This document shows positions 8,155 to 16,951 of a DNA stretch of 64,000 nucleotides, piece after piece. The DNA comes from Bradyrhizobium sp. SZCCT0153. GTDB taxonomy: Bacteria; Pseudomonadota; Alphaproteobacteria; Rhizobiales; Xanthobacteraceae. The notes beneath the pieces were generated by a model that did not search any database, had not been told where the DNA came from, and saw nothing but the letters and a program-made list of their open reading frames with translations. The first letter of the stretch is position 1. The number at the start of each line of letters is the position of its first letter. The stretch spans positions 531,001 to 595,000 of the forward strand of contig NZ_JAFCKS010000001.1 in the NCBI RefSeq assembly GCF_018129995.1, in the 5' to 3' direction. Position numbers and translations under genes: made by a program.

Positions 8155-9570
8155 GTGAACCCTTCACCAAGCTCGACGCTTTCGCCCAAGGATTCCTCCA
8201 AAGAATCGTCCAAGGCCAATCGCGACCTGTTCGACCAGTCGGCGCTCTCCGATCTCGCGCAGCGGCTGGTCGAGGCTGCCAGGCGCGCCGGCGCGGATGC
8301 GGCCGACGCGGTCGCGGTGCGCGGCATCTCGCAAGGCGTCGAGGTGCGCGACGGGCGCGTCGAGGAATCCGAGCGGTCCGAGGGCGACGACGTCGGCCTG
8401 CGCGTGCTGGTCGGCCAGCGCCAGGCGGTGGTCTCGACCAACGACGCCAGCGGCGATGCGGTGACCAAGCTTGCCGAACGCGCGGTCGCGATGGCGCGCG
8501 TCGCGCCCGACGACAAATATGTCGGCCTCGCCGATCCCGCACTGCTCGCGCGCGACTTCCCCGATCTCGATCTGCTCGATCCCGACGTGCCCGCAACCTC
8601 GGAGCTCGAGCGCCGCGCGCTCGAGGCCGAGGCTGCCGCGCTCGCGGTGAAGGGCGTCACCAAATCCGGCGGCGCCTCGGCCTCCGCCGGCATGGGCGGC
8701 ATGGTGCTCGTGACCAGCACCGGCTTCCACGGCTCTTACCTGCGCTCGAGCCAGGGCATCTCGGCGACCGCGATTGTCGGCGAAGGCACCGGCATGGAGC
8801 GCGATTACGACTTCACTTCGGCGCCGCATGGCGCGGACCTCTTGTCGCCGGAGATCGTCGGCCGCTCCGCCGGCGAGCGCACCGTGGCGCGCTTCAATCC
8901 GCGCAAGGTCGAGACCTGCAAGGTGCCGGTCGTGTTCGATCCGCGCGTTGCCGGCTCGCTGGTCGGCCACGTCGTCGGCGCCATCAACGGCGCCTCGATC
9001 GCGCGCAAGACCAGCTTCCTGAAGGACAAGCTCGGCCAGCAGCTGTTCGCGAAAAACATCCGCATCGTCGACGATCCCCTGCGCAAGCGTGGCCTGCGCT
9101 CGCAGACGTTCGATGCCGAAGGCGTGGCTGTGAAGAAGATCGCGCTGATCGACGAGGGCGTGCTGACGACCTGGCTGCTCGACTGCGCCACCGCGCGGGA
9201 GCTCGGCCTCACCACCACCGGCCACGCCCATCGCGGCGTCTCGTCCTCGCCGTCGCCCGGGCCGTACAATCTGCATCTCGAAGCCGGCACGCCGACGCCG
9301 GCCGAGCTGATCTCCGACATCAAGCAGGGCTTCTACGTCACCGACCTGATCGGCTCCGGTGTCAACGGCGTCACCGGCGATTACAGCCGCGGCGCGTCCG
9401 GCTTCTGGATCGAGAACGGCGAGCTCACCTATGCCGTGAGCGAGGTGACGATCGCAGGGCACCTGTTCGAGATCTTCAAGTCGATGCAGCCCGCGAACAA
9501 TCTCGAGTTCCGCTACGGCATCAATGCGCCGACGGTGCGCATCGAGGGTTTGACGCTTGGCGGACGTTGA
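8155..9570 (+). CDS. pmbA: TldD/PmbA family metallopeptidase (TldE)
   Basis: PmbA (TldE) pairs with TldD in a metallopeptidase that degrades unfolded peptides and, in some bacteria, matures peptide antibiotics. The 471-aa protein shows family signatures: VRGISQGVEVRDGRVEESER (N-terminal domain), GVSSSPSPGPYNLHLEAG, and the C-terminal SGVNGVTGDYSRGASGFWIE followed by AGHLFEIFKSMQPANNLEFR. In the TldD/E pair the metal-binding HExxxH is in TldD, and I see none here, consistent with TldE. Start chosen at GTG 8155 behind ACAGGA at 8141-8146; the frame upstream is not protein-like. It overlaps the next gene by 14 nt. Confidence 0.92.
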   Translation: MNPSPSSTLSPKDSSKESSKANRDLFDQSALSDLAQRLVEAARRAGADAADAVAVRGISQGVEVRDGRVEESERSEGDDVGLRVLVGQRQAVVSTNDASGDAVTKLAERAVAMARVAPDDKYVGLADPALLARDFPDLDLLDPDVPATSELERRALEAEAAALAVKGVTKSGGASASAGMGGMVLVTSTGFHGSYLRSSQGISATAIVGEGTGMERDYDFTSAPHGADLLSPEIVGRSAGERTVARFNPRKVETCKVPVVFDPRVAGSLVGHVVGAINGASIARKTSFLKDKLGQQLFAKNIRIVDDPLRKRGLRSQTFDAEGVAVKKIALIDEGVLTTWLLDCATARELGLTTTGHAHRGVSSSPSPGPYNLHLEAGTPTPAELISDIKQGFYVTDLIGSGVNGVTGDYSRGASGFWIENGELTYAVSEVTIAGHLFEIFKSMQPANNLEFRYGINAPTVRIEGLTLGGR

Positions 9571-10375
9571 CGCGAACCCGACAGATCGATCCATCCTGAC
9601 GCGCGACGCGGCGCTGCTGCAAGACGCGGTGCGGGAAGCGGGTGCTCTGGCGCGGTCGATGTTCCGCACCGAGTTGAGAAAGTGGACCAAGGGCGCGTCC
9701 TCGCCGGTGTCGGAAGCCGACATCGCCGTCAACGAGCTGCTGGAAACGCGCCTGCGCGCTGCGACGCCCGACTATGGCTGGCTGTCGGAGGAGAGCGCCG
9801 ACGATGCCGCGCGGCTGTCGCGGCGGCTGACCTGGATCGTCGATCCCATCGACGGCACGCGCAATTACCTCAATGGCCATGACGAATGGTGCGTCAGCGT
9901 CGCGCTGGTCGAGGACGCTACGCCCGTCCTCGCCGCGGTGTTCGCGCCGACCAGCGACGAATTCTTCTTCGCGGCCCGCGGTCAGGGCACCACCCTCAAC
10001 GGCGCGCCGGTGCGGGCAGCGTCCGGATCCGAGCTGGACTTCTCGCGTGTCGCGGGCCCGAAGCCTCTGGTCGAGCGCCTCAAGCCGTCGCTCGGCGAGA
10101 TCATGCTGCATCCGCGAATCGGTTCGCTCGCGCTGCGGCTCTGCCGGGTCGCCCATGGCGCACTGGATGCGGCCTTTGCGGGGGGCAACAGCCATGATTG
10201 GGACCTTGCGGCGGCCGATTTGATCGTGCAGGAAGCGGATGGTAGGATGAGCGACCTCTCCGGAGATCCCATCCTCTATAACCGCCGGGAAGTGGCGCAC
10301 GGGGTGCTGGTGGCAGCGGGTCGCGATCGACATGCGAACATTGTCGCGCATTTTCGAGCCCGCCCCTTGCCCTGA
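9557..10375 (+). CDS. Inositol monophosphatase family protein (CysQ/SuhB-like)
   Basis: A 272-aa Mg-dependent, Li-sensitive phosphatase-fold enzyme. Metal-binding motifs are present: SSPVSEADIAVNE (about residues 49-61), WLSEESADD (about 75-83), WIVDPIDGTRNYLNGHDEWC (about 95-114) and SHDWDLAAADLIVQEADGRM (about 213-232). Family members dephosphorylate inositol phosphates, 3'-phosphoadenosine 5'-phosphate or similar; the sequence alone does not decide among them. It starts with TTG at 9557 inside the end of pmbA, preceded by GAGGG, so translation is probably coupled. Identity of the superfamily is secure, the substrate is not. Confidence 0.9.
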   Translation: MADVDANPTDRSILTRDAALLQDAVREAGALARSMFRTELRKWTKGASSPVSEADIAVNELLETRLRAATPDYGWLSEESADDAARLSRRLTWIVDPIDGTRNYLNGHDEWCVSVALVEDATPVLAAVFAPTSDEFFFAARGQGTTLNGAPVRAASGSELDFSRVAGPKPLVERLKPSLGEIMLHPRIGSLALRLCRVAHGALDAAFAGGNSHDWDLAAADLIVQEADGRMSDLSGDPILYNRREVAHGVLVAAGRDRHANIVAHFRARPLP

Positions 10376-10435
10376 GCGCTTTCGTCCTGCTTGTCGAACA
10401 CTGCTTTGCCGGGCAGCCCGTTAGGAACAGAATCC

Positions 10436-10678
10436 ATGCCAGATAGTGCCCCGCAACAACTGCTTCACCTCGTGATCGGCGGCGAGCTCGTCAATCTCGA
10501 GCACAACACCTTCAAGAACCTCGACGACGTCGAGGTCGTCGGCCTCTATCCGAACTACGCGACCGCGCACGCCGCCTGGCGGGCCAAGGCGCAGAGCACG
10601 GTCGACAACGCGCAGATGCGCTATTTCATCGTCCATCTTCATCGGCTGCTCGACCCGAATCAAGAACCGGCGCGTTGA
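10436..10678 (+). CDS. DUF4170 family small protein
   Basis: An 80-aa soluble protein with the compact fold expected of DUF4170: LHLVIGGELVNLEHNTFKNL, then VEVVGLYPNYATAHAAWRAK and MRYFIVHLHRLLDP. The family is common in alphaproteobacteria, usually just upstream of the DUF374 acyltransferase and waaA, as here. The ATG at 10436 has AGGAACAG upstream. Its stop (TGA) overlaps the TTG start of the next gene, so it belongs to the lipid A/Kdo operon. Its role in that pathway is not known. Confidence 0.85.
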   Translation: MPDSAPQQLLHLVIGGELVNLEHNTFKNLDDVEVVGLYPNYATAHAAWRAKAQSTVDNAQMRYFIVHLHRLLDPNQEPAR

Positions 10679-11388
10679 AAAAGCTGCTTCGCAATACGCT
10701 GCGAAGCAGCTTTGTTCAGCGTGCCGTCGGGATCCTGGCGGCCGAATACCTGCGTCTGGTCTGGCGGACCAACAAGTTCACGTTCGATCCGCCTGATGTC
10801 TATGACCGCGTCGAGCCGCAGATCCCCGCCATCTTCGCCTTCTGGCACGGCCAGCATTTCCTCACGCCGTTCATCAAGAACAAGGACTGGTACAAGGCCA
10901 GGGTCCTGATCTCCCGCCACCGCGACGGCGAGTTCAACGCGATCGCCGCCGAGCGGCTCGGCATCGGCACCATCCGCGGGTCCGGCGACCATGGCGGCGC
11001 CTTCCATCGCAAAGGCGGCGTCGGCGCCTTCAAGGAAATGGTGCGCACGCTCCAGGACGGTTGTAATGTCGCGCTGACCGCCGATGTCCCCAAGCGCTCG
11101 CGCGTGGCCGGGCTCGGCATCATCATGCTGGCACGGGAATCGGGGCGGCCGATCATGCCTTTTGCGATGGCGACCAGCCGCTTCGTCCGGCTCCAGAACT
11201 GGGACCGCACCACCATCAACCTGCCGTTCGGGCGGGGCGCATTGGTCGGCATCAAGGAAATCCACGTTCCGCCCGATGCCGACGCTGCCACCATGGAAGC
11301 GCTGCGGCTCGAGCTGGAAGAGACGTTGAACGAGGCGACCCGGCGCGCTTATGCGCAACTCGGCCGCCCGGGACCCGCAGATGGCTAA
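10675..11388 (+). CDS. DUF374 lysophospholipid/lipid A acyltransferase-like protein
   Basis: A 237-aa member of the LPLAT superfamily, DUF374 branch. Signatures are FAFWHGQHFLTPFIK (about residues 51-65), RGSGDHGGAFHRKGG (about 101-115), and LTADVPKRSRVAGLG with RPIMPFAMATSR. It is expected to act on the inner face of the cytoplasmic membrane in lipid A or phospholipid assembly. It sits directly before waaA and lpxK with 4- and 8-nt overlaps, which ties it to lipid A-Kdo synthesis. The start is TTG at 10675, overlapping the DUF4170 stop. Acyl donor and acceptor are not known. Confidence 0.88.
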   Translation: MKKLLRNTLRSSFVQRAVGILAAEYLRLVWRTNKFTFDPPDVYDRVEPQIPAIFAFWHGQHFLTPFIKNKDWYKARVLISRHRDGEFNAIAAERLGIGTIRGSGDHGGAFHRKGGVGAFKEMVRTLQDGCNVALTADVPKRSRVAGLGIIMLARESGRPIMPFAMATSRFVRLQNWDRTTINLPFGRGALVGIKEIHVPPDADAATMEALRLELEETLNEATRRAYAQLGRPGPADG

Positions 11389-12697
11389 CTCGCTGCCCGG
11401 CTCGCTGCCGATGACACTGCGGATGTATCGGCGCCTGGCTCGCGGCCTGGTGCCGCTCGCGCCTGCGCTGATCAAGCGGCGGCTGAAGCAGGGCAAGGAA
11501 GATCCCGCGCGTGTCGGCGAACGGCGGGGCCTGTCCCGGGACGTGCGGCCGCACGGACCGCTGGTCTGGATTCACGGCGCCAGCGTCGGCGAGGTGCTGG
11601 CCGCGGCGGCGCTGATCGAGCGGCTGCGCGATCTCAATCTGCGCATCCTCCTCACCTCCGGCACGGTCACCTCGGCCGCCGTCGTCGCAAAACGCTTTCC
11701 GCCCGACGTCATCCATCAATACGTCCCGTATGATTCCCCGCGCTACGTCGCGCGCTTCCTCGACCATTGGAAGCCGTCGCTGGCGCTGTTCATCGAATCC
11801 GATCTGTGGCCGAACCTGATCCTGGCCGGCGCGGCGCGCCGCGTGCCGATGGTGCTGATCAACGGCCGGATGTCGCCGCGCTCGTTCCCGCGCTGGCGGC
11901 GCATGCACGGCACCATCTCGGCGCTGCTGTCGCGGTTCGACATTTGCCTCGCGCAGTCGAAGACCGATGCCGAGCGCTTCTCGACGCTCGGCGGCCGCGA
12001 CGTCGTCACCACGGGCAATCTCAAGCTCGACGTTGCCGCGCCGCCCGCCGATCCCGCCAAGCTCGAACGGCTGATGGCGATGACGCGCGGGCGTCCGATC
12101 ATCGTCGCCGCCTCGACCCATCCGGGCGAGGAGGAGATGCTGGTGGCGGCGCATCGCAGCCTCGCCGGTTTCTTCCCGCAGCTCCTCACCGTGATCGTGC
12201 CGCGCCATCCGGATCGCGGCTCCTCGATCTCGGGCCTGATCACGGCATCGGGCCTCGAGCCCGCGCTGCGCTCGCGCGAGGAACTGCCGACGGCGACCAC
12301 CGACGTCTATGTCGCCGACACCATGGGCGAGCTCGGCCTGTTCTACCGCCTCTCGCCGATCGTGTTCATGGGCGGCTCGCTGATCCGCCATGGCGGCCAG
12401 AATCCGATCGAGGCGATCAAGCTCGGCGCGGCCATCGTCCATGGTCCGCACGTCTTCAATTTCGCCGAGGTCTATGAGGCGCTCGACGGCAGCGGCGGCG
12501 CGCGCCAGGCCGACACGCAGGAGACGCTGGTCAAGCTGCTCGGCCAGCTGCTGGCCGATCCCGCCCTGCGCGACAGGATCCAGCACGCAGGCCACGGCGT
12601 GGTGGAGCAGCTCGGCGGCGCGCTCGAGCGCACCATGACCGCGCTCGAGCCGTATCTGTTGCAGTTGCGGATCGAGATGGGGGCGGCCAATGCGTGA
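11381..12697 (+). CDS. waaA: 3-deoxy-D-manno-octulosonic acid (Kdo) transferase
   Basis: WaaA (KdtA) transfers Kdo from CMP-Kdo onto lipid IVA at the inner membrane. The 438-aa protein has the GT-B fold: an N-terminal region with PLVWIHGASVGEVLAAAALI (conserved Glu as base), TSGTVTSA and FIESDLWPNLI (about residues 142-152). The C-terminal nucleotide-binding half has AASTHPGEEEMLVAAH, VPRHPDRG and GGSLIRHGGQNPIEA (about 335-350). The ATG at 11381 overlaps the upstream acyltransferase by 8 nt. Length and motifs are normal. Confidence 0.96.
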   Translation: MANSLPGSLPMTLRMYRRLARGLVPLAPALIKRRLKQGKEDPARVGERRGLSRDVRPHGPLVWIHGASVGEVLAAAALIERLRDLNLRILLTSGTVTSAAVVAKRFPPDVIHQYVPYDSPRYVARFLDHWKPSLALFIESDLWPNLILAGAARRVPMVLINGRMSPRSFPRWRRMHGTISALLSRFDICLAQSKTDAERFSTLGGRDVVTTGNLKLDVAAPPADPAKLERLMAMTRGRPIIVAASTHPGEEEMLVAAHRSLAGFFPQLLTVIVPRHPDRGSSISGLITASGLEPALRSREELPTATTDVYVADTMGELGLFYRLSPIVFMGGSLIRHGGQNPIEAIKLGAAIVHGPHVFNFAEVYEALDGSGGARQADTQETLVKLLGQLLADPALRDRIQHAGHGVVEQLGGALERTMTALEPYLLQLRIEMGAANA

Positions 12698-13706
12698 GCC
12701 GGCCTTCTGGTACCGGCCACGTTCGCTCGAATCGCACGCATTATGGCCGTTGGGCGCACTCTACGGCGCGATCGCCGAACGGCGCATGCTGCGCGAGGGC
12801 GTGGACGCCGGCATCCCCGTGATCTGCGTCGGCAACTACCATGTCGGCGGCGCCGGCAAGACGCCGACGGTGCTGGCGCTGACCAGGCTGTTGCGCGAGC
12901 TCGGCGAGACGCCGGTGGTGATCAGCCGCGGTTACGGCGGCAGCCTGAAGGGTCCTGTGATGGTCGACCGGATGCGTCACACCGCACCCGATGTCGGCGA
13001 CGAGCCCCTGATGATGGCGCGCGACGTTCCTGTTGCGGTGGCGCGCGACCGTCTCGACGGCGCGGTGCTGGCGAAGTCGCAAGGCGCCACCGTGATCCTG
13101 ATGGACGACGGTTTCCAGAACCCGCGTCTGCTCAAGGATGCGTCGTTGATCGTGATCGACAGCGAGCGCGGCCTCGGCAACGGCAAGATGTTTCCGGCCG
13201 GCCCCCTGCGCGCGCCGCTGCAGGCGCAGCTCGCGCGCACCGACGCGCTGGTGCTGATAGGCGGCGGCCATGCCGCGGATGATGTCGCGGCCGAGCTCGC
13301 CGGTCGCGACACGCCGGTGCTGCGCGCCCGGCTGAAGCCGGACGCGGCTTCGGTTGCGCAACTCCTTGGCAAGCGGGTTTTCGCCTTCGCCGGCATCGGC
13401 GATCCCGAGCGCTTCTTCCGCAGCTTGCGCGCCTGCGGCATCGAGATCGCGCGCACGCGTCCCTTCGCCGATCACCACATGTTTTCGGACGACGAGATCG
13501 CCGCGCTCGCAGCGGAAGCGCAACGCGAGCAGCTCACCCTGGTGACGACGGAAAAGGATCTCGCGCGCCTGCACGGCCGCGAGGGCGTGCCCGGCGGCAT
13601 CGTGCCGTTCGCCGTCCAGCTCGAATTCGACGACCCGGTCGCGCTTCGGCAATTGATCGGCGACCAGCTCTACAAGGCGCGCGAGCGGCGGTTCAGCACG
13701 CGTTGA
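12690..13706 (+). CDS. lpxK: Tetraacyldisaccharide 4'-kinase
   Basis: LpxK phosphorylates the 4' position of the lipid A disaccharide to give lipid IVA. The 338-aa protein has the modified P-loop VGNYHVGGAGKTPTVLAL (about residues 48-65), the ISRGYGG segment and the MDDGFQNP motif (about 138-145) that holds catalytic Asp residues. It starts 8 nt inside waaA, so the two are coupled. It closes the operon; the DNA after it is accessory. Confidence 0.96.
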   Translation: MREPAFWYRPRSLESHALWPLGALYGAIAERRMLREGVDAGIPVICVGNYHVGGAGKTPTVLALTRLLRELGETPVVISRGYGGSLKGPVMVDRMRHTAPDVGDEPLMMARDVPVAVARDRLDGAVLAKSQGATVILMDDGFQNPRLLKDASLIVIDSERGLGNGKMFPAGPLRAPLQAQLARTDALVLIGGGHAADDVAAELAGRDTPVLRARLKPDAASVAQLLGKRVFAFAGIGDPERFFRSLRACGIEIARTRPFADHHMFSDDEIAALAAEAQREQLTLVTTEKDLARLHGREGVPGGIVPFAVQLEFDDPVALRQLIGDQLYKARERRFSTR

Positions 13707-13964
13707 TCTCGAAGGGCAGGCAAAGCGACGCCGCCGCGGCCAAAAAGCGAAGTGTCGCAGCCGATGAATTCTCTTCCGCGCATTCGGGAGTTGATATAGC
13801 CTTGCATGAGAGCCGTCGCCGGGACGTGCCGAACTCCCGGAAATCATTGGCGGCGTTTATGCCCACGGCGGGCAGTACCTTCATCATTTCAGATGCAGCG
13901 GCCGTAACGACCAGTTCGGAACGGCAGGGAGAGTCATTGCCAAAAGCCCAGAGGAGGACATGCC

Positions 13965-14300
13965 ATGCATTTTTGCCTCACCGGACAATACACACCACGC
14001 GCTCTCAACGCCATTTTGGAAAACCCCACGACCAATCGCCAGGAGGCGGCCAGAAAACTCATCGAAGCGGCCGGTGGAAAGCTGCTTTCGATGTACAGCG
14101 TTGCGGCCGACGGCCCAGGCGTTCTGGTTATTTTCGATGTGCCCGATCCGTCGGCGGCTCCGGCAATTTCCGGCCTGACCGTCACGGCGGGCACCCTGCA
14201 GAACGTGAAACTGACTCGGTTGTTCACGCAGGACGAGATCAAGCAGGTCCGCCAGAACGCGGCGAAGCTGCGTTCTTCGTATACCCCGCCCGGAAGCTGA
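13965..14300 (+). CDS. GYD domain protein
   Basis: A 111-aa single-domain protein of the GYD family (ferredoxin-like, probably dimeric): FCLTGQYTPRALNAILENP, then RQEAARKLIEAAGGKLLSMY, and GVLVIFDVPDPSAAPAISGL. The family has no established biochemical activity. A strong ribosome-binding site (GAGGAGG near 13949) supports the ATG at 13965; an ATG three bases earlier in codon register does not exist in this frame. It stands alone, with about 260 nt of non-coding DNA before it. Confidence 0.88.
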   Translation: MHFCLTGQYTPRALNAILENPTTNRQEAARKLIEAAGGKLLSMYSVAADGPGVLVIFDVPDPSAAPAISGLTVTAGTLQNVKLTRLFTQDEIKQVRQNAAKLRSSYTPPGS

Positions 14301-14524
14301 TATTCGAATCTAGTCTAAAGCGAAGCCGCCGCAGTCGCGGCGGCAACGCCCACGTCACATCAAGAATCAATTCTGCAAACCGAGGTGAGACGAAGGCCTT
14401 CCGGCGTCCGTTGACGGACGATGCGGTACGGCGCGTGCTGCGTCCGGCGCCATAGGTCCGACTGAACGTGCCTGCCTGCGGCCCAGTTAACGGCCTGCGA
14501 TCGCGGTTCAGCAGTCAGTCATGC

Positions 14525-14611
14525 TCACCACGCCCCAACGGCCATCAATCCGACAATGGTCAGGCACGTGACGCAGGTCACCATGACAGTGTAGCACTCG
14601 GGTGTATTCAT
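14525..14611 (-). CDS. Candidate 28-residue single-span membrane microprotein
   Basis: A 28-codon frame starts MNTPECYTVMV and continues TCVTCLTIVGLMAVGAW to a stop. It is preceded by GGAGG five bases from the ATG, which is an excellent ribosome-binding site. The central 18 residues are hydrophobic with three Cys in the segment, consistent with one transmembrane helix. It lies just downstream (same strand) of the 61-aa gene at 14684-14869, so the two could share a transcript. Evidence is the combination of start signal and composition only; function unknown. Confidence 0.4.
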   Translation of the reverse strand: MNTPECYTVMVTCVTCLTIVGLMAVGAW

Positions 14612-14683
14612 TGCTGCCTCCCAAACTGCTGCCAATTGCTTGGTCGCTACTACGCGGGAGAGGTCGCCGGTCCAGGGGCCGCT

Positions 14684-14869
14684 TCAATTCGGCACGCCGC
14701 GACCGGTCTTGTGTTGTGCGTCCGCCCTCTCATCGTCACCCTGACCCGCAGGATGATAGTGCGCTTCGAGCGCTTCAGAGCGTTCAGCTGCGATCAGAAG
14801 CTGTTTCCGCATTTCAGCGAGGCGGGCGCGGCAATATTCACGATAGAGCAGGTCTAGTATGGTGGGCAT
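14684..14869 (-). CDS. Small hypothetical helical protein
   Basis: A 61-aa product beginning MPTILDLLYREYCRARLAEM. The first 40 residues form a likely amphipathic helix rich in Arg, Leu and Glu; the end is polar and probably disordered. I have the impression of similar DLLYREYCRARL-type small proteins in Bradyrhizobium genomes, but cannot confirm it. The frame extends upstream to 14935, with an alternative ATG at 14881; no strong ribosome-binding site decides the start. The DNA before it is AT-rich, as expected of a promoter. Function unknown. Confidence 0.45.
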   Translation of the reverse strand: MPTILDLLYREYCRARLAEMRKQLLIAAERSEALEAHYHPAGQGDDERADAQHKTGRGVPN

Positions 14870-15406
14870 GATCAAACCCATCGTTTGACTTTTCGATTTA
14901 CAGACATTCCACCGCGAATTTTCGAGGTGAATCATAGCCCATCATATGGCTCTCGATATGAGCCCGTTCACAGACTGCGCCAATTCCAAAGCTCAATGGC
15001 CGTTTGGTTGACTTGATTGTCTGTGCGATAAAAAGAGCAGGGCCAATTACCTAACATGCAGCATAGCAGCCTTCTGTTTCACCAAGACTTCGTCAAACAA
15101 CTCAAGGGCGCCGACCCGCGACAAAGAATCCAACCACAGCGCGAAAAGACTAACCACGAAGTGCAAGCACTATGCGATGCAACGCGGATCGGCACGACGG
15201 AGATCATTTCGGCTGTGAGACTCGCAGCTCAGTTGCGCACGAACATCGTCGGGACGCCGACACATCCATCCCCGTGCCTCGCGACAGGCTGCACCGCTCG
15301 TGCTACCCCGGCAGAGCAGCGCGCTTTCCCCACCCTACCGCAGTTCGCCATTCAGGCGACATTCATCGCACGGCTCCTATCGATTTCAGACGATCGGGAG
15401 AATGCG
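14870..15406. other. AT-richer intergenic region
   Basis: About 540 nt between two divergently read small genes. It is visibly less GC-rich than the rest of the window, especially 14880-15060. I see no convincing coding sequence. The left part should contain the promoter of the 61-aa gene and the right part that of the PsiF-like gene. No RNA gene or repeat is recognised. Confidence 0.4.
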
Positions 15407-15712
15407 ATGAAATTGCCGTCCGCAGCCGTTGCCGCCAGCCTTGTGTGTCTGATTGTTGCGCCGGTGTTTGCGCAAACGGCGCCGCCGACGGCTTCCACCG
15501 CCACAGTGCCGGTTCCCGCGACCAGGCGCGTGACATGTCTCGCCACCACGGCGAGCCTGAAGGGACAGGACAAGCGCGACCAGATGCAGCTCTGCCTGGC
15601 GCAGGCGCGGTTGGATTGCCTGAAGCAGGCGATCGATCAGAAGGTCGTCGGTGAGCCCCGCAAGAATTTCATCAAGACCTGCGTGGGCGGCGATGGTCCC
15701 GGGCAACACTAG
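15407..15712 (+). CDS. Secreted PsiF-like small protein
   Basis: A 101-aa protein with a signal peptide (LPSAAVAASLVCLIVAPVFA, cleavage before QTAPP). The mature part after a short Thr/Pro-rich linker has the spacing of PsiF-type repeats: RRVTCLATTASLKGQDKRDQ with MQLCL, then LDCLKQAID, GEPRKNFIKTC. The Cys residues should form disulphides in the periplasm. PsiF proteins are phosphate-starvation-linked in enterobacteria but have no known activity. The ATG at 15407 follows GGGAG with a 6-nt spacer. It converges on the DUF2093 gene. Confidence 0.72.
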   Translation: MKLPSAAVAASLVCLIVAPVFAQTAPPTASTATVPVPATRRVTCLATTASLKGQDKRDQMQLCLAQARLDCLKQAIDQKVVGEPRKNFIKTCVGGDGPGQH

Positions 15713-15728
15713 AAGCGCCGGCGCGGCC

Positions 15729-15950
15729 TTACGGCCGCGGCGCGGCGGGGTAGTGCCGCTGCAGCACGGCGGCGGGCGTGGCGTAGGCTTCCTGCAGGTC
15801 CACGCTCCAGTATTTCAACTCGTCGAGCGGGATGCGCGTGTCGGTGATCGCGCAACGCACGAAGGTCCCCGGCGAGATCACGCGGAAGTCGCCGTCGAGA
15901 TATTGCACCTGCGCTTCGCCATGGCCCGAGGGGCCGAACTTGTTCAGCAC
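15729..15950 (-). CDS. DUF2093 family protein
   Basis: A 73-aa protein with the DUF2093 signature: GEAQVQYLDGDFRVISPGTF, VRCAITDTRIPLDELKYWSV, then LQEAYATPAAVLQRH. It looks like a small zinc-ribbon-like or beta domain, though only one Cys remains (VRCAITD). The GTG at 15950 was chosen because GGAG stands about 9 nt upstream and the family normally begins at this point; the frame further upstream is not protein-like. In related genomes the gene lies by lpxK and xseA, as here. Function unknown. Confidence 0.85.
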   Translation of the reverse strand: MLNKFGPSGHGEAQVQYLDGDFRVISPGTFVRCAITDTRIPLDELKYWSVDLQEAYATPAAVLQRHYPAAPRP

Positions 15951-16126
15951 GGTCGAAAGTCTCCGTGGAAGGCCGCTTCGGGGAAAACCCTGGAGGGCAC
16001 GATATGTTGGACTGGATCTAGCATAGATAGGGTGGCTTGTCCGCCCGGTAAACCCACCGGTTTGTGATGTTTTGCCGCCGTTTCCGCATGATAGTGCTTG
16101 AGCGAAGGATCCCACCGCAGAGTCCG

Positions 16127-16951
16127 ATGCGCCCTCGACTGACCGCCCTGTTCCTGACGCTCCTGATGTCGGCCGCGCACGCGTCGCCGGCGCCGCAGCA
16201 GGTCGACATTCCGCTGGCGTCCGGAATTTTGCACGCGCAGCTCTACAAGCCCGTGGGCGAGGGACCGTTTCCGACCGTGATCGCGCTGCATGGCTGCGGC
16301 GGCCTCGGCGGCCATTCCGATCCCGTACTACCGCGCTACCGCGACTGGGCCGAGCGGCTCGTGAGGGCCGGCAACGCCGTGCTGCTGCCCGACAGCTACG
16401 GCTCGCGCGAGCTCGGGCCGCAATGCCGCGTCAAGGAGATGCACCTCAAGGCGCGGCGCGAACGCGTCGGCGACATCGCGGCCTCGCGCGCCTGGCTGAT
16501 GAAGCAGGCCTGGGTGGCGCGCGGCCGCGTCAGCCTGATCGGCTGGGCCAATGGCGCGAGCGCGCTGCTCTGGGCGGTGCGTCCGCAGGGTGCGGCGCGC
16601 GACGCGGCCCCGGATTTCCGCGCCGCGATCGCGTTCTATCCGGACTGCCGGATCTCCGCCGGCCTCGGCTGGAGCGCGCGGGTGCCGACGCTGGTGCTGA
16701 TCGGCGGCAATGACGATGTCTCCTCGCCGCCGGCCTGCCGCCAGATGGTCGAGGGCGCGCATGGCCGCAGCGCGCTCGCACGCATCGTGGTCTATCCGGG
16801 CGCCTATCACGATTTCGACCGTGCCAACACGCCGCTGCACGCGGCTGCCGGCAGCACCGACGTTGCGGTGCCCGAGCACGGCCATCTCGGCACCGATGCG
16901 GTAGCGCGCGCGGAGTCGCAGAAGGAAGTCGCGGAATGGCTGGCGCGGTAG
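16127..16951 (+). CDS. Secreted dienelactone-hydrolase-like protein with Ala in the nucleophile position
   Basis: A 274-aa alpha/beta-hydrolase of the dienelactone hydrolase family with a signal peptide (LTALFLTLLMSAAHAS). The oxyanion region VIALHGCGGLGGHSDP is intact. The acid (IGGNDDVSSPPACR) and the histidine (YPGAYHDFDR) are present. The nucleophile elbow, normally G-x-(S/C)-x-G, reads GWANG, with Ala at about residue 141 (16547-16549). Related proteins that I recall have GWSNG. Either catalysis is lost or the protein uses the fold for binding. The ATG at 16127 gives a clean signal peptide. A 27-bp tandem repeat follows the gene. Confidence 0.85.
   Translation: MRPRLTALFLTLLMSAAHASPAPQQVDIPLASGILHAQLYKPVGEGPFPTVIALHGCGGLGGHSDPVLPRYRDWAERLVRAGNAVLLPDSYGSRELGPQCRVKEMHLKARRERVGDIAASRAWLMKQAWVARGRVSLIGWANGASALLWAVRPQGAARDAAPDFRAAIAFYPDCRISAGLGWSARVPTLVLIGGNDDVSSPPACRQMVEGAHGRSALARIVVYPGAYHDFDRANTPLHAAAGSTDVAVPEHGHLGTDAVARAESQKEVAEWLAR

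Noticed and set aside
13693..13887. 64-codon open frame overlapping the end of lpxK on the minus strand
   Set aside because: Composition is not protein-like, it overlaps lpxK, and it has no ribosome-binding site.
15056..15406. N-terminal extension of the PsiF-like protein
   Set aside because: The frame is open, but the residues before the ATG at 15407 are not protein-like, and the signal peptide begins at that ATG behind GGGAG.
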